From Lysinibacillus sphaericus OT4b.31 (GTDB lineage: Bacteria; Bacillota; Bacilli; Bacillales_A; Planococcaceae): 64,000 bases of DNA. Under the pieces are notes generated by a model, which had not been told where the DNA came from, ran no database searches, and saw nothing but the letters and a program-made list of their open reading frames with translations. Of this stretch, positions 22,223-31,857 are shown one piece after another. Numbering within the stretch: position 1 is the first letter of the stretch; every line of letters starts with the position of its first letter. The translations under genes and the position numbers were made by a program. The DNA is taken from NCBI RefSeq assembly GCF_000392615.1, contig NZ_KB933398.1, forward strand, positions 3,139,039 to 3,203,038. Direction: 5' to 3'.

Positions 22223-22262
22223 AAACTTGCCGATCAGTTGCCGCTGGTCGGCAAGTTCTTTT
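22222..22262 (+). terminator. integrase terminator
   Basis: AACTTGCCGA (22224-22233) and TCGGCAAGTT (22248-22257) form a perfect ten-base stem, followed by CTTTT. The motif TCGGCAA recurs twice just downstream (22283-22301), a possible integrase-binding or att region. Confidence 0.7.
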
Positions 22263-22349
22263 AGTAGGAAAAATACATTGCGTCGGCAAAATGTCGGCAA
22301 ATTCAATATTGGTCTTTTTTACCATACGTTCAAACCATTGATATATCAG

Positions 22350-24176
22350 CTATTTCGTATCATCCATTTTCAGAACAGCCATGAATGCTTCTTGTGGTAC
22401 TTCGACCGAACCTACTTGTTTCATACGTTTCTTACCCGCTTTTTGTTTTTCAAGTAATTTACGTTTACGCGAAATGTCACCACCGTAACATTTTGCAAGT
22501 ACGTTTTTACCCATTGATTTAATTGTTGAACGTGCTACAATTTTTTGACCAATTGCTGCTTGAATTGGTACTTCGAATTGTTGACGTGGGATTAATTCTT
22601 TTAGTTTTTCTACGATCACTTTACCACGCTCGTAAGCAAAGTCACGGTGAACGATGAAGCTAAGTGCATCGACTTGTTCACTATTAAGAAGGATATCCAT
22701 TTTTACAAGTTTCGATGGTTTGTAACCAATTAACTCATAGTCAAACGATGCATAACCTTTTGTGTTCGATTTTAGGTAATCGAAGAAATCATAGACAATT
22801 TCTGATAGTGGCATTTCATAAATAATGCTAACACGTGTAGTATCAATATAATCCATTGTCATGAAATTACCGCGTTTGATTTGGCAAAGCTCCATAACAG
22901 CCCCAACATAATCATTTGGCACCATAATCGTCGCTTTGACATATGGTTCTGCTACGCGGTCAATTTTTTGTGGATCTGGCATCATTGACGGGTTATCGAC
23001 CTTCACTGACGAGCCATCTGTCATATGCACATCGTAAATTACAGATGGTGCCGTTGTAATTAGGTCAATATTGAATTCACGCTCGATACGTTCCTGAATG
23101 ATTTCCATGTGTAGAAGTCCTAAGAATCCACAGCGGAAACCGAAGCCAAGTGCTTGTGATGTTTCAGGCTCATATTGAAGCGCAGAGTCATTTAACTCTA
23201 ATTTTTCTAAAGCATCACGTAAGTCATTATATTTCGCTGTGTCAATAGGATATAAACCGCAATATACCATTGGATTTAAGCGACGGTAACCAGCCAATGC
23301 TTCAGCCGCTGGACGATTTGCAAATGTTACGGTATCCCCGACACGAGTATCCCCTACATTTTTAATAGATGCTGTTAAATAACCTACGTCACCTACTGTT
23401 AATTCAGCTTGTGGTGAACTTTTCGGTGTATGTACGCCAACTTCAATGACTTCAAATTCAGCGCCAGTTGCCATCATGCGGATTTTATCGCCCGGTTTTA
23501 CAGTACCGTGTACAACTCGAATAGAAATAATAACACCTTTATATGCATCGTAGACAGAGTCAAAAATTAGTGCTTGTAATGGTGCTTCAGGATCACCTGT
23601 TGGAGCAGGTACCTTCTCTACAATCTGTTCTAAAATGTCCTCAATCCCGATACCAGCTTTTGCTGACGCTAAAACTGCTTCAGAAGCATCTAGACCGATG
23701 ACATCTTCTACTTCTTGACGAACGCGCTCTGGATCTGCTGCTGGTAAATCAATTTTATTGATGACTGGTAAAATTTCAAGGTCATTATCTAGTGCTAAGT
23801 AAACGTTTGCTAGCGTTTGCGCTTCGATGCCTTGCGCTGCATCGACAACCAAAATAGCGCCTTCACAAGCTGCTAAACTACGTGATACTTCATATGTGAA
23901 ATCGACGTGTCCTGGGGTGTCGATTAAATGAAATGTATACACTTCGCCATTTTTTGCTTCATATTTTAATTGCACTGCATTTAATTTAATCGTAATGCCT
24001 CGCTCACGCTCTAAATCCATTGAGTCGAGTAGCTGTGCTTTCATTTCACGGGAAGTCAGTGATTTCGTTTGCTCAAGAATACGGTCTGCAAGCGTTGATT
24101 TCCCGTGGTCAATATGTGCGATAATAGAGAAATTTCGAATATTCTCTTGTCTTTTTAAACGTGCTTCTCGGTTCAT
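22350..24176 (-). CDS. lepA: elongation factor 4 (LepA)
   Basis: A 608-residue translational GTPase. The G domain shows [10 protein letters not shown] (G1), DTPGH (G3) and NKIDLPAA (G4). Domain II, the EF-G like III and V domains and the LepA-specific C-terminal domain ([23 protein letters not shown]) follow. It back-translocates or remodels stalled ribosomes and helps 30S assembly. ATG 24176 is chosen because AGGAG is eight bases upstream; the GTG at 24185 lies against that site. In B. subtilis the hemN-hrcA-dnaK operon follows lepA; here the next sequence downstream is the mobile element. Confidence 0.97.
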   Translation of the reverse strand: MNREARLKRQENIRNFSIIAHIDHGKSTLADRILEQTKSLTSREMKAQLLDSMDLERERGITIKLNAVQLKYEAKNGEVYTFHLIDTPGHVDFTYEVSRSLAACEGAILVVDAAQGIEAQTLANVYLALDNDLEILPVINKIDLPAADPERVRQEVEDVIGLDASEAVLASAKAGIGIEDILEQIVEKVPAPTGDPEAPLQALIFDSVYDAYKGVIISIRVVHGTVKPGDKIRMMATGAEFEVIEVGVHTPKSSPQAELTVGDVGYLTASIKNVGDTRVGDTVTFANRPAAEALAGYRRLNPMVYCGLYPIDTAKYNDLRDALEKLELNDSALQYEPETSQALGFGFRCGFLGLLHMEIIQERIEREFNIDLITTAPSVIYDVHMTDGSSVKVDNPSMMPDPQKIDRVAEPYVKATIMVPNDYVGAVMELCQIKRGNFMTMDYIDTTRVSIIYEMPLSEIVYDFFDYLKSNTKGYASFDYELIGYKPSKLVKMDILLNSEQVDALSFIVHRDFAYERGKVIVEKLKELIPRQQFEVPIQAAIGQKIVARSTIKSMGKNVLAKCYGGDISRKRKLLEKQKAGKKRMKQVGSVEVPQEAFMAVLKMDDTK

Positions 24177-24314
24177 ATCTTCCACTCCTAATTAAACTAT
24201 AATGAATTATACTATGAACTTCATACAAACCACAACATTAGAACGGCATAAATGCTGTTAAATCAATGATTACTCTAAATTTCGTGTCATTTCCTCTACA
24301 ATAGCAAGCAATGT

Positions 24315-24360
24315 AAAATAGCCAGCCACACCCATCGCATGGTGTATGCTGGCTATTTTA
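24315..24360 (-). terminator. terminator of the OatA-type gene
   Basis: ATAGCCAGC-CACACC and TGGTGT-AT-GCTGGCTAT form a long stem with A-rich and T-rich flanks, directly after the acyltransferase stop codon. Confidence 0.8.
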
Positions 24361-26283
24361 TTAGGAGTTTATTTCACTTGCATCATGAACTTTTATGGAT
24401 TGCTGAATAAGATTTGTTAACGTGTCAATCCCTTTTTGCTCTAAATGGACACCGTCTGGTGCGAAAAACTCTGGATGATTACTAGCAGCAGCGTGCCAAT
24501 CAATCAAAGTGATATTGTCATGCTCTTGTGCTTTTTGAAGTAAAGCCTTATTCACTTTACCTTCCCATGAACGTGGTACACGCGTATTCACTAAATAAAT
24601 ATCAGCATTGGAGAAAGCCCCAAGAAGTGTCTCCATCTGATCATTTGAAAAGTAACCATTTGTACCTAGTTGAATAATAACTGCATTATTTGGCTGATTA
24701 AAACTAGCATAATTCGGTGACAGCTTGACAGCTTGAGAAACTTGTCGACCTATTTTCCCATCGATTGTAATGTTTGGATAAACCTTATGTAAGCTTGTCG
24801 CAATATCGATCATTACAGAATCTCCAATCGCTAATATGCCATTATAAGATTCATTTTCAGGTTTAGCGCTTGTTTCATTTTCCTCTTGCTCAGGTGATTC
24901 TCTGTTCTGAACACCCCCTGTTTCTGTTTCTTCATCTGCAACATGTGAAGAGTCGTTTTCAGATGTTTGTTGTTGCTTCACATCATCGTTAAGATTTGAA
25001 GATTGGTCTGCGCCCTTTATTTTAATGGAAGTTGGATAGGACTCTGATGAATCCTGTTGCCCCTCTCCAACTACACCCGTGATTCCAGTGAGAAATACGA
25101 GAAGGCATAGAGGAATAAGCACTGTTGAAAATTTTCTAGCAAACGTAAAGCTACCCCATTGATTTTTATTAAATACGAGATATTTTTGAAAATAAGCTCG
25201 GAATCCTACTTTACGGATAGGCATTTCGATAAAGCGATAGGATAGTTCCGCAATGGTAAATATAAGAACTAGCTGTAAAGCAACTCGCCCATATGCTGGA
25301 TTACCAATTTCATGGACGGGGGTACCCAACACCATGATTGGATAATGCCAAAGATAAATGCCATAAGATCTTGAGCCAATCCATCTAAGTGGCTTCAAAG
25401 ACAGTAACTTCCCTAAAATGCTAACTGGATGACAAACACATGCTATTAAAACAGCTGCGTTCAAACAAAAAAGAAACATACCGCCTCTATATAAGAACGC
25501 TTGGTATTCATCTATAAAAATAACACTTAACATAAAAATACTAAAAGAAAGCAAACTTATACTATTTAGTTTAGTGACATGCTCCTTAGCTAGTTTTTGT
25601 GACGAGAGTCTTTTCATTGGCCAGACGAGAGCTAGCCAGCATCCTATTAATAACTCAAATGAGCGCGTATCTGTTCCATAATAGATACGACTCGGATCAG
25701 CTCCTGGCTGATACAGTATGCTCATTAATGCAGCTGAACATAGTGCGCCGAAAAACACGAAGATGGCCAATTTACTTCGTTTGTTAAAAACATAGAGTCC
25801 AAGCAGCAACAGAATCGGCCAAAGAAGATAAAATTGTTCTTCAATGGCTAAAGACCATAAATTTTTTAAAGGGGAAGGGGAACCAAAACTATCAAAATAA
25901 GAGAGTTTATGAAAAATGAACCACCAATTACTTGAATAAAAAATAGAGGATATGACATCTCCTCGCAACGTATGGATTAGTTCCTTATGAAATAGCATCG
26001 CCCATACGAATGATGTAATAATCATCACATAGGCAGCTGGAACTAAACGTCGAAACCGGCTAATCCAAAATTCCCCTAAACTTACTGTCAATCGATTCCC
26101 TTTTAAGGGTAAAATGGTAGAGGTTATTAAATAACCCGATAATACAAAAAAGATATCAACTCCTAGGAACCCACCACTGGCCCAATTAAAGTCAAAATGG
26201 TAAGCGATGACTGCTAGTACTGCTAATGCTCTAATCCCATCTAGTCCAGGGATATAACGATGATTAAATGTCTTGCCTAACAT
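24361..26283 (-). CDS. oatA: OatA/YrhL-type O-acetyltransferase with SGNH domain
   Basis: A 640-residue protein (YrhL 634). The N-terminal acyltransferase-3 membrane domain (about residues 1-400, with RYIPGLDGIRALAVLAVIAYH) has ten or so helices. A low-complexity linker rich in S, E and T (about 415-480) follows. The extracytoplasmic SGNH hydrolase-like domain has AIGDSVMID (GDS serine), a GTNG block and the DGVH histidine near the end. It transfers acetyl groups to peptidoglycan muramic acid, giving lysozyme resistance. Weak CCTTCC-type ribosome site before ATG 26283. It is a separate transcription unit inserted between lepA and spoIIP. Confidence 0.88.
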   Translation of the reverse strand: MLGKTFNHRYIPGLDGIRALAVLAVIAYHFDFNWASGGFLGVDIFFVLSGYLITSTILPLKGNRLTVSLGEFWISRFRRLVPAAYVMIITSFVWAMLFHKELIHTLRGDVISSIFYSSNWWFIFHKLSYFDSFGSPSPLKNLWSLAIEEQFYLLWPILLLLGLYVFNKRSKLAIFVFFGALCSAALMSILYQPGADPSRIYYGTDTRSFELLIGCWLALVWPMKRLSSQKLAKEHVTKLNSISLLSFSIFMLSVIFIDEYQAFLYRGGMFLFCLNAAVLIACVCHPVSILGKLLSLKPLRWIGSRSYGIYLWHYPIMVLGTPVHEIGNPAYGRVALQLVLIFTIAELSYRFIEMPIRKVGFRAYFQKYLVFNKNQWGSFTFARKFSTVLIPLCLLVFLTGITGVVGEGQQDSSESYPTSIKIKGADQSSNLNDDVKQQQTSENDSSHVADEETETGGVQNRESPEQEENETSAKPENESYNGILAIGDSVMIDIATSLHKVYPNITIDGKIGRQVSQAVKLSPNYASFNQPNNAVIIQLGTNGYFSNDQMETLLGAFSNADIYLVNTRVPRSWEGKVNKALLQKAQEHDNITLIDWHAAASNHPEFFAPDGVHLEQKGIDTLTNLIQQSIKVHDASEINS

Positions 26284-26843
26284 ACTATTCCTTCCTTCAA
26301 TAAACTATAAACTCTATTTCCACGTTATTTATAATGCAAAATATTTGTCTGAAGCCAAACATCGTCTCCTTTTCCCTATTTCTCATTAGTTCGTTCACTT
26401 ATATTAAGGACGTTTGAGAGGAGGATAAAAGTTTAGAAAAAACATCCTAAAAAATTCTTTATAAAGAATTTCATCATCCCAAAATATAAATAAGTTTATC
26501 TTAAAAAGCACATTTTCATATGTATAGTTGTGATAGATCTAAAAAAAGCATCCCCATAAATGGTAGATGCTTCAAAAGCGTATTTCGCCCTATTGCATAT
26601 GCCATTAAAACGCTTCATTCATAAAACTCCGTGAGCCAACTCAAAAATTATAAGACAAGAAATGTACAAATTAAAGGCTAAAAAATGTTTTTATAAAAAA
26701 TTTTTCTGGTAAATTTACTAATAGTAGTTTATTCACCGTAATTTATATAAAACTCCTTATTTCACCATGTCGAATGCTCATTGATTGGGCGTTTGGGCAA
26801 TCCTTGAAATATCAGCTTTATTAGAGTGTGAAAATACCAGATT
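26284..26843. other. AT-rich intergenic region without genes
   Basis: No supportable reading frame on either strand. Small hairpins are present: AAGCATC/GATGCTT (about 26545-26573) and AAGCGT/ACGCTT (about 26577-26616), plus the palindrome TTCTTTATAAAGAA (about 26456-26469). The oatA promoter should lie at its left end but no clear -35/-10 pair is seen. Confidence 0.5.
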
Positions 26844-26886
26844 AAAAAAATGTCAACAAAACCGTCTCTTGACGACTTTGTTGACA
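26844..26886 (-). terminator. spoIIP terminator
   Basis: TGTCAACAAA (26851-26860) and TTTGTTGACA (26877-26886) form a perfect ten-base stem; on the minus strand it is followed by seven T residues (26850-26844). Confidence 0.85.
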
Positions 26887-26974
26887 CTTCGGGAGGCTTA
26901 CTACTGTAGCCTCAACTTTTACCCTTTTAAAATTATAGTAATCTCTACTAGCTTTTAATAAGACTAGATGAGAT

Positions 26975-27805
26975 TTAACCTTTTTTCTCAGTAATGAAGG
27001 TTTTTGAGATTGCTTTCCCTATTATGGCAATTGTACGATTTAATTCTTCTTCTGAATTATCAATTCCACCTAGTTCGATTATCATCATTTCCTTTGCTAA
27101 ATCTTGATTGTAGCGACCATCTACATTATCACCACTTTTAGATATAACACCTCTAGAAACCTTTGGCACAATCTCATTCATCGCAGCAGACAAGCTTTCC
27201 GCATAAGCAGTATTCCAACGATAATTTTTATGTTCTGCACCAACGACAATGGCAATACGTGCATAATTCTCATTGTTGTGTGTAATCGTTGTCGCATCTT
27301 TTTTAGCAGAATCTCGATGCAAATCAATGACTAAATCATAGGACTGTTCTTGTAATCGTTTCGCTAAATGTGGACGTACAGAGTTGTAAGCATCAGCAAA
27401 ACCTTTCCCCTCAAGTTTCATTTCCTTCATGACATCCACATCTAAAATATCAGTTTGTATACCGTTCATGCTAAAGTGCTTGGAAACAACATCTTGTAAA
27501 TTATAGATATTTGTTTTCTCGTCATAAACGGCTACTTTCCCGCTGACAGCCTTCACCATCGGTTGATAGGCTTCATGTGAATGCGTGAATAATAACAAGA
27601 CTTTAAATGGATCAGGATCTTTCGTCTGCTCTAGCGCACTTTGTTCAGCTAAATTAGTAGCGGCAAACACGACTTGTTTATCCTCTGGTTGCTTTAACGG
27701 AGTCGATGCTTGCTTATTGAACGGAAGTTGCCCAGCAATGACAGGTAATACGAAGAAGAACAATAATAGACCAGTTGACCATTGTAGTTTTTTTAGCAAA
27801 GTCAC
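26975..27805 (-). CDS. spoIIP: stage II sporulation protein P (SpoIIP), short form
   Basis: A 276-residue SpoIIP; B. subtilis SpoIIP has about 400. An N-terminal membrane anchor (residues 8-24) and a short linker precede the amidase/endopeptidase domain. Metal and catalytic residues are seen in LLFTHSHEAYQP, DLHRDSAKK and MIIELGG. With SpoIID and SpoIIM it degrades septal peptidoglycan during engulfment. The reduction is in the linker before the catalytic domain. The start is a GTG at 27805 preceded by GGGGAGGAGGG. It follows gpr by 51 bp as in other Bacillales. Confidence 0.9.
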   Translation of the reverse strand: MTLLKKLQWSTGLLLFFFVLPVIAGQLPFNKQASTPLKQPEDKQVVFAATNLAEQSALEQTKDPDPFKVLLLFTHSHEAYQPMVKAVSGKVAVYDEKTNIYNLQDVVSKHFSMNGIQTDILDVDVMKEMKLEGKGFADAYNSVRPHLAKRLQEQSYDLVIDLHRDSAKKDATTITHNNENYARIAIVVGAEHKNYRWNTAYAESLSAAMNEIVPKVSRGVISKSGDNVDGRYNQDLAKEMMIIELGGIDNSEEELNRTIAIIGKAISKTFITEKKG

Positions 27806-27856
27806 ACCCTCCTCCCCTTATCGTATGGAGGGGATGTGTCTTTTAGAACGATGAAA

Positions 27857-28873
27857 TTATAGATCGCCTGCCCATTTCATTAGCATAGACGAAATGAGTG
27901 TTGCATACTTATCAATCCAATAATCAGCTTCCTTTGGCGTGACCATCAGCTGTGAATGGGAGGCCGCAAATGTTTCTTCAAACAACTGCTGCCGCTCCTC
28001 CTTTGACCATGTTGCCCATTCCCCAAAAATCGGTGTTATCAGTGACATATCTAACTCTTTATTAATATCTGGCTGCCAAGAAGACAATGATAATTTTGAC
28101 GAAGGTTTACCACGTTCCGCTACACGTGCCGCTATCGAGCGTAGCATGAGCTCTACAGCATCTGCGATTAAAACGGGTGCATCAACCACTGTTGGGATAC
28201 CAATTGCTGTCACAGGGACGCCAAGCATTTCAAATGAAATTTCCTTGCGCTGATTCCCTACACCAGAACCAGGATGGATGCCCGTATCTGTAAGCTGAAT
28301 GGTTTTACATAAACGACTACTTGCTCTTGTTGCGAGTGCATCGACTACGATAATTAGTTTTGGTTTGATACGTTCTGCCAATGCCGCAACAAATTCACCT
28401 GTTTCATAGCCAGTCTGTCCAGTTACACCTGGAGCGTACATCACAAATTTGTCGTCAATTTGCTCAAGACTATGCAAATGATCTATCAAATAAGGTCCAA
28501 TGGCATCAGGTGTAATTGTACGATTCCCTAAACCAATGATTAAAATTTTGTCTTCATCTTGCCAGGAAATAGACTCATGTAATTTTTTAAAATTCGTCAA
28601 GAGTGCTTCCTCAAGCTGTTGAAAACCATCCTTATCTTCTATCGTAAGGGTAGGTACGGACAGTGTGATATACTGCCCTTTCTTTTTACCAATTTGCTGT
28701 TCACCCTCAGGATTGACTTGGACATCTGTAATTTTCACTCGTCCAGCATTTCGATCTTCAACTTGAATACCACTCGACTGCTCTAACGTTTCTTTCTGTT
28801 CCCTCGTTTGATGTAAAACAACCTCATCAGATTCGTCAATTAAGTCCGTACGTTGCCAATTTAAATTTTGCAT
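27857..28873 (-). CDS. gpr: germination protease GPR
   Basis: A 338-residue peptidase family A25 zymogen (368 in B. subtilis). It cleaves small acid-soluble spore proteins at germination and is made as an inactive precursor in the forespore. The N-terminal propeptide is visible as the first 15 or so residues (NLNWQRTDLIDES). The core includes KILIIGLGNRTITPDAIGP and a VDALATR segment. ATG 28873 has GAGGTGA six to eight bases upstream and is preferred over ATG 28903. Sigma-F/sigma-G control is expected; the promoter was not recognised. Divergent rpsT starts 163 bp away. Confidence 0.95.
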   Translation of the reverse strand: MQNLNWQRTDLIDESDEVVLHQTREQKETLEQSSGIQVEDRNAGRVKITDVQVNPEGEQQIGKKKGQYITLSVPTLTIEDKDGFQQLEEALLTNFKKLHESISWQDEDKILIIGLGNRTITPDAIGPYLIDHLHSLEQIDDKFVMYAPGVTGQTGYETGEFVAALAERIKPKLIIVVDALATRASSRLCKTIQLTDTGIHPGSGVGNQRKEISFEMLGVPVTAIGIPTVVDAPVLIADAVELMLRSIAARVAERGKPSSKLSLSSWQPDINKELDMSLITPIFGEWATWSKEERQQLFEETFAASHSQLMVTPKEADYWIDKYATLISSMLMKWAGDL

Positions 28874-28935
28874 ATAGTTCACCTCAATCGATAGTTTGTT
28901 CAAACTGTCAAGTAAATATTCTTTGCATTTATCTA

Positions 28936-28964
28936 TTGCAATTTAGCCTAGCGTTTGTTAAAAT
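28936..28964 (+). promoter_or_regulatory. promoter of rpsT
   Basis: TTGCAA (28936-28941), 17 bases, TAAAAT (28959-28964), giving a leader of about 65 bases that ends in AGGAGGTG before the rpsT ATG. Confidence 0.65.
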
Positions 28965-29036
28965 GATTTTTGTTGTATTAACACAAGAAATCAATGAGAA
29001 GTTATCATCTCGTACCTAATTTAGGAGGTGAAAGAT

Positions 29037-29285
29037 ATGCCAAACATTAAATCTGCGATTAAACGCGTAAAAGTTAACGCAAAAGCTAACGCTGCTAACT
29101 CTCAAGCTAAATCTGCAATGCGTACTACAGTGAAAAAAGCTGAAAACGCTGTTGTTGCTAACGCTGAAAACGCACAAGAACTTTTACAAGCAGCTTACAA
29201 ATCTTTAGATAAAGCAGCTTCAAAAGGACTTATCCACAAAAACGCGGCGGCTCGTAAAAAGTCTCGCCTAGCTAAAAAAGCATAA
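29037..29285 (+). CDS. rpsT: 30S ribosomal protein S20
   Basis: An 82-residue, lysine- and alanine-rich helical protein starting [19 protein letters not shown], typical of bS20. It binds 16S rRNA near the 5' domain and h44. ATG 29037 is set by AGGAGGTG seven bases upstream; the GTG at 29028 is inside that site. Codon use is strongly biased, as for other highly expressed genes. It is monocistronic, between its own promoter (28936-28964) and a terminator at 29299-29336, divergent from gpr. Confidence 0.97.
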   Translation: MPNIKSAIKRVKVNAKANAANSQAKSAMRTTVKKAENAVVANAENAQELLQAAYKSLDKAASKGLIHKNAAARKKSRLAKKA

Positions 29286-29298
29286 GTGTTATATAAAG

Positions 29299-29336
29299 GA
29301 TCAGTTTACTCTCTCTTGAGGTAACTGATCTTTTTT
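29299..29336 (+). terminator. rpsT terminator
   Basis: GATCAGTT-T-AC and GT-AACTGATC pair with one bulge, followed by six T residues. Confidence 0.85.
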
Positions 29337-29348
29337 CGTTTCTCAATG

Positions 29349-29380
29349 AAAAAATGCTGCCTTTTTGGACAGCATTTTTT
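29349..29380 (-). terminator. terminator of the downstream acyltransferase gene
   Basis: AAAAATGCTG and CAGCATTTTT close a stem around a ten-base loop, 25 bases past the stop of the minus-strand acyltransferase; T runs occur in both directions. Confidence 0.7.
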
Positions 29381-29404
29381 ATAAATTCTTATAATACACC
29401 ATTA

Positions 29405-30439
29405 CTAGACAATTCGTTTTAATAGTGGTATTTTTTGAATGATCCACACAATGATTGTTGACAGCACTAAAATAATGAACACTTGCATGGGAATAGCTAT
29501 AAACGGCTTAAAAAAGAGCTCATTGCCTTCAAAAAAGTAAGGACGCACTTTATCAAGAATCATCGCATGAATTAAATACACACCAAAACTGGTTTGCCCT
29601 ATTAGCTTGATAATCCCGCTTGTCACATAGGTTCCACGTGCTACCTTTCGATTGACCCAATATTTCACAAAAACAAAGAGTGCAACACTCATCGCAATAA
29701 CATTAGGACTGGTGTACGAAAAAGCATAGCTTGTAAATTGCCCCTGCTCCTCCGTTAAGACATTTGTACGAAATACCGTTTCGATTGCTCCTACCATCCC
29801 TAAAACATATATCCCAATACGCCATTTCTGTGCTATCTCAAATGCGGCTATATAATAGCCGAGTAAAAAGAAGCCAATATATTCACTCAGCGGGAAAAAC
29901 AGCGTAAATTCATTACTCACTAGATAGGAATAATAGCGGAAACCTCCATAAAATAATAGCCAAAGAACGATTACATAGCCAATCATTTGTCTTGATGCAT
30001 GATTGACAAAAATATTAAAAATTGGCACTAGTAAATAAATACCAATGAGTGCATAAAAATACCATAAATGATAATATACCTGATTATTGAAAAGCATAAT
30101 AAAAAATTCTTTCAACGAATAGCCAGGGCTCCACATATATGTTGCCCATGCATAATAGATGACGGACCAAGCAATAAACGGCAGTAAAATTTTATTGGCA
30201 CGTTTTTTGAAAAAAACACCTAGGGGTTCTTCCTTACGCCCAAGTAATAGTGCCCCACTAATCATTAAAAAAATTGGCACACACCATCGAGATAAGGCGT
30301 TATAAATAATGCCGATTTGCCAATCAATCTCATTAATTTCATCATAAAGTACGACATAAGGTGTCGCAGCATGTAATAATAGCACGCCTAAAATTGCCAT
30401 AGCACGTAAGCTGTCCATATACTGAATTCGTTTTTGCAC
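29405..30439 (-). CDS. acyltransferase-3 family membrane protein
   Basis: A 344-residue integral membrane protein with about ten helices. It starts with the family's RIQYMDSLRAMAILGVLLLHAA (the conserved histidine is in the first helix) and includes RWCVPIFLMISGALLL. No SGNH domain is attached, unlike the protein at 24361. Such enzymes acetylate or acylate surface sugars and polymers; the substrate is unknown. GTG 30439 is preferred because GGGGGG lies about eight bases upstream, while the ATG at 30460 has no ribosome site and overlaps a TATAAT that looks like the promoter -10. Confidence 0.82.
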   Translation of the reverse strand: MQKRIQYMDSLRAMAILGVLLLHAATPYVVLYDEINEIDWQIGIIYNALSRWCVPIFLMISGALLLGRKEEPLGVFFKKRANKILLPFIAWSVIYYAWATYMWSPGYSLKEFFIMLFNNQVYYHLWYFYALIGIYLLVPIFNIFVNHASRQMIGYVIVLWLLFYGGFRYYSYLVSNEFTLFFPLSEYIGFFLLGYYIAAFEIAQKWRIGIYVLGMVGAIETVFRTNVLTEEQGQFTSYAFSYTSPNVIAMSVALFVFVKYWVNRKVARGTYVTSGIIKLIGQTSFGVYLIHAMILDKVRPYFFEGNELFFKPFIAIPMQVFIILVLSTIIVWIIQKIPLLKRIV

Positions 30440-30493
30440 GTTCAAAACCCCCCACGACATTATACAACCATCGTTGTCTACCTAAAATTAATT

Positions 30494-31504
30494 TTACAGT
30501 TGTCGTAGTAAAAACAGTTCTAAGTAACGCTCACGATTACCACCGGTCGTTTTTAGCTGTAAATCCACTTCAGCTAATTGGTACAGAGCCTTTAGTAAAC
30601 TCTCCTCAGATGGACGGTTACGTTGCTCAACCATTAACTTAACACGATAAGGATGGATTTTTAAATTTTTTGCAATTTGCTGCGGATGATAACCCTTTTT
30701 CAATAAATAAAAAACATTCGACATTGTACGGACATTGGATGCAAGAAGGCCTACAAGCATGATGGGTTCTTGTTTTTGGCGCAGTAAATCGTGGTAAATA
30801 GTCAGTGCCGCAACCGGTTCATTGGCAAAATATGCATTCAACATTTTGAAGGCATCCTGTTCCAATGTTTTCGCCACTAAATCCTCAACTAAAGTAGTCG
30901 TTATTTCCCCACCCTCACCTAAATATAAGGACAATTTTTCGATTTCCATTTGAAGTTGAAGCATGTTTGAACCGACCATCGTAACAAGCTGCTCGATGGC
31001 ATTTTGTGTAATAGTGTTTCCTTCTGCCTTGACAAGCCCTTGAATCCACACAGCTAAATCTTGCTCTTTTGGTGTTTCCGCTTGTACTAAAAAGGCATGT
31101 TCTTTCATCATTTTCGTTACTTTTTTTCGTTCATCCAACTTTTCATAGGGTGCAATAAAAACCGTTACAGAAAAATCTGAAGGATTTCCGAGCCATGCCT
31201 CTAACCGTTTCACATCGTGATCAATTTTTTCTTTACCTTTTTCTGTCGCTTTTAAAAAGGAAGCATTTTTGGCAATAATAAGTTTACGTTCTGAGAAAAA
31301 AGGGATGGTATCTGCTTCATCAATCACTACATCAACGGGCATCTCTTCTAAATCAAATGTACTCATTTCTATCTCTTCATCGGGGCCTATTGCTTCTTTT
31401 AAACGTTTTACAGTCTCATCTATAAAATAGCTTTCCTCCCCAACGAGCAAATAAACTGGCGAAAGCTCACCTTTTTTTATGTTGTTCCAAACGTTTGAAA
31501 TCAT
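30494..31504 (-). CDS. holA: DNA polymerase III subunit delta
   Basis: A 336-residue clamp-loader delta subunit (YqeN in B. subtilis). The N-terminal AAA+-like domain has PVYLLVGEESYFIDE, without a functional Walker A. Helical domains end in the LELFLLRQL C-terminus. It opens the beta clamp within the tau3-delta-delta' loader. ATG 31504 has GGAGGGG upstream and is preferred over the frame start at 31525. Its position next to yqzM and comEC matches B. subtilis (comEC-yqzM-holA). Confidence 0.93.
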   Translation of the reverse strand: MISNVWNNIKKGELSPVYLLVGEESYFIDETVKRLKEAIGPDEEIEMSTFDLEEMPVDVVIDEADTIPFFSERKLIIAKNASFLKATEKGKEKIDHDVKRLEAWLGNPSDFSVTVFIAPYEKLDERKKVTKMMKEHAFLVQAETPKEQDLAVWIQGLVKAEGNTITQNAIEQLVTMVGSNMLQLQMEIEKLSLYLGEGGEITTTLVEDLVAKTLEQDAFKMLNAYFANEPVAALTIYHDLLRQKQEPIMLVGLLASNVRTMSNVFYLLKKGYHPQQIAKNLKIHPYRVKLMVEQRNRPSEESLLKALYQLAEVDLQLKTTGGNRERYLELFLLRQL

Positions 31505-31664
31505 TGTTTCCCCTCCATATAGCAATAGAAATAGTATACATGATTTACGGCCCTTTGTGACTTTGACTGATTTGTGTCCCTTGCAGCACGGTTAATTCAC
31601 GTTTTCGATATAGCTTTTATGAAAATGTTGTCTTATAATAAATAACAGAATTGGAGGGATAACA

Positions 31665-31802
31665 ATGAATCCATTTGAAGGTAAAAATATACAATGCAGA
31701 CGTAACGATGCAATCGACTCAGGCATTGGTTTCGGCGTATCTTTTGCAGTCTTTGCTATTATGTTCGTCATCGCAATAGTAGTAGACTATGTTGCAATGT
31801 AA
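31665..31802 (+). CDS. yqzM: YqzM family small membrane protein
   Basis: A 45-residue protein starting MNPFEGKNIQCRRNDAIDSG with one hydrophobic helix over the last 25 residues. B. subtilis YqzM (44 residues) has the same RNDAxDSGxGF pattern and the same place and orientation between holA and comEC. TTGGAGGGA precedes ATG 31665. Its function is not known. It shares a bidirectional terminator with comEC at 31822-31857. Confidence 0.88.
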   Translation: MNPFEGKNIQCRRNDAIDSGIGFGVSFAVFAIMFVIAIVVDYVAM

Positions 31803-31821
31803 ACCTACCTCTTACACAGGT

Positions 31822-31857
31822 AAAAAGACCTTGTTCAATATTGGACAAGGTCTTTTT
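31822..31857. terminator. bidirectional terminator for yqzM and comEC
   Basis: AAAAGACCTTGT (31823-31834) and ACAAGGTCTTTT (31845-31856), T-rich on both sides. The right arm and part of the loop encode the last comEC codons; its stop codon (31835-31837) begins the loop. Confidence 0.9.

Noticed and set aside
22223..22349. Attachment site repeat matching the left side of the element
   Set aside because: Repeated TCGGCAA motifs are present, but no matching direct repeat was found by eye near 12.1-12.3 kb, so the element ends remain undefined.
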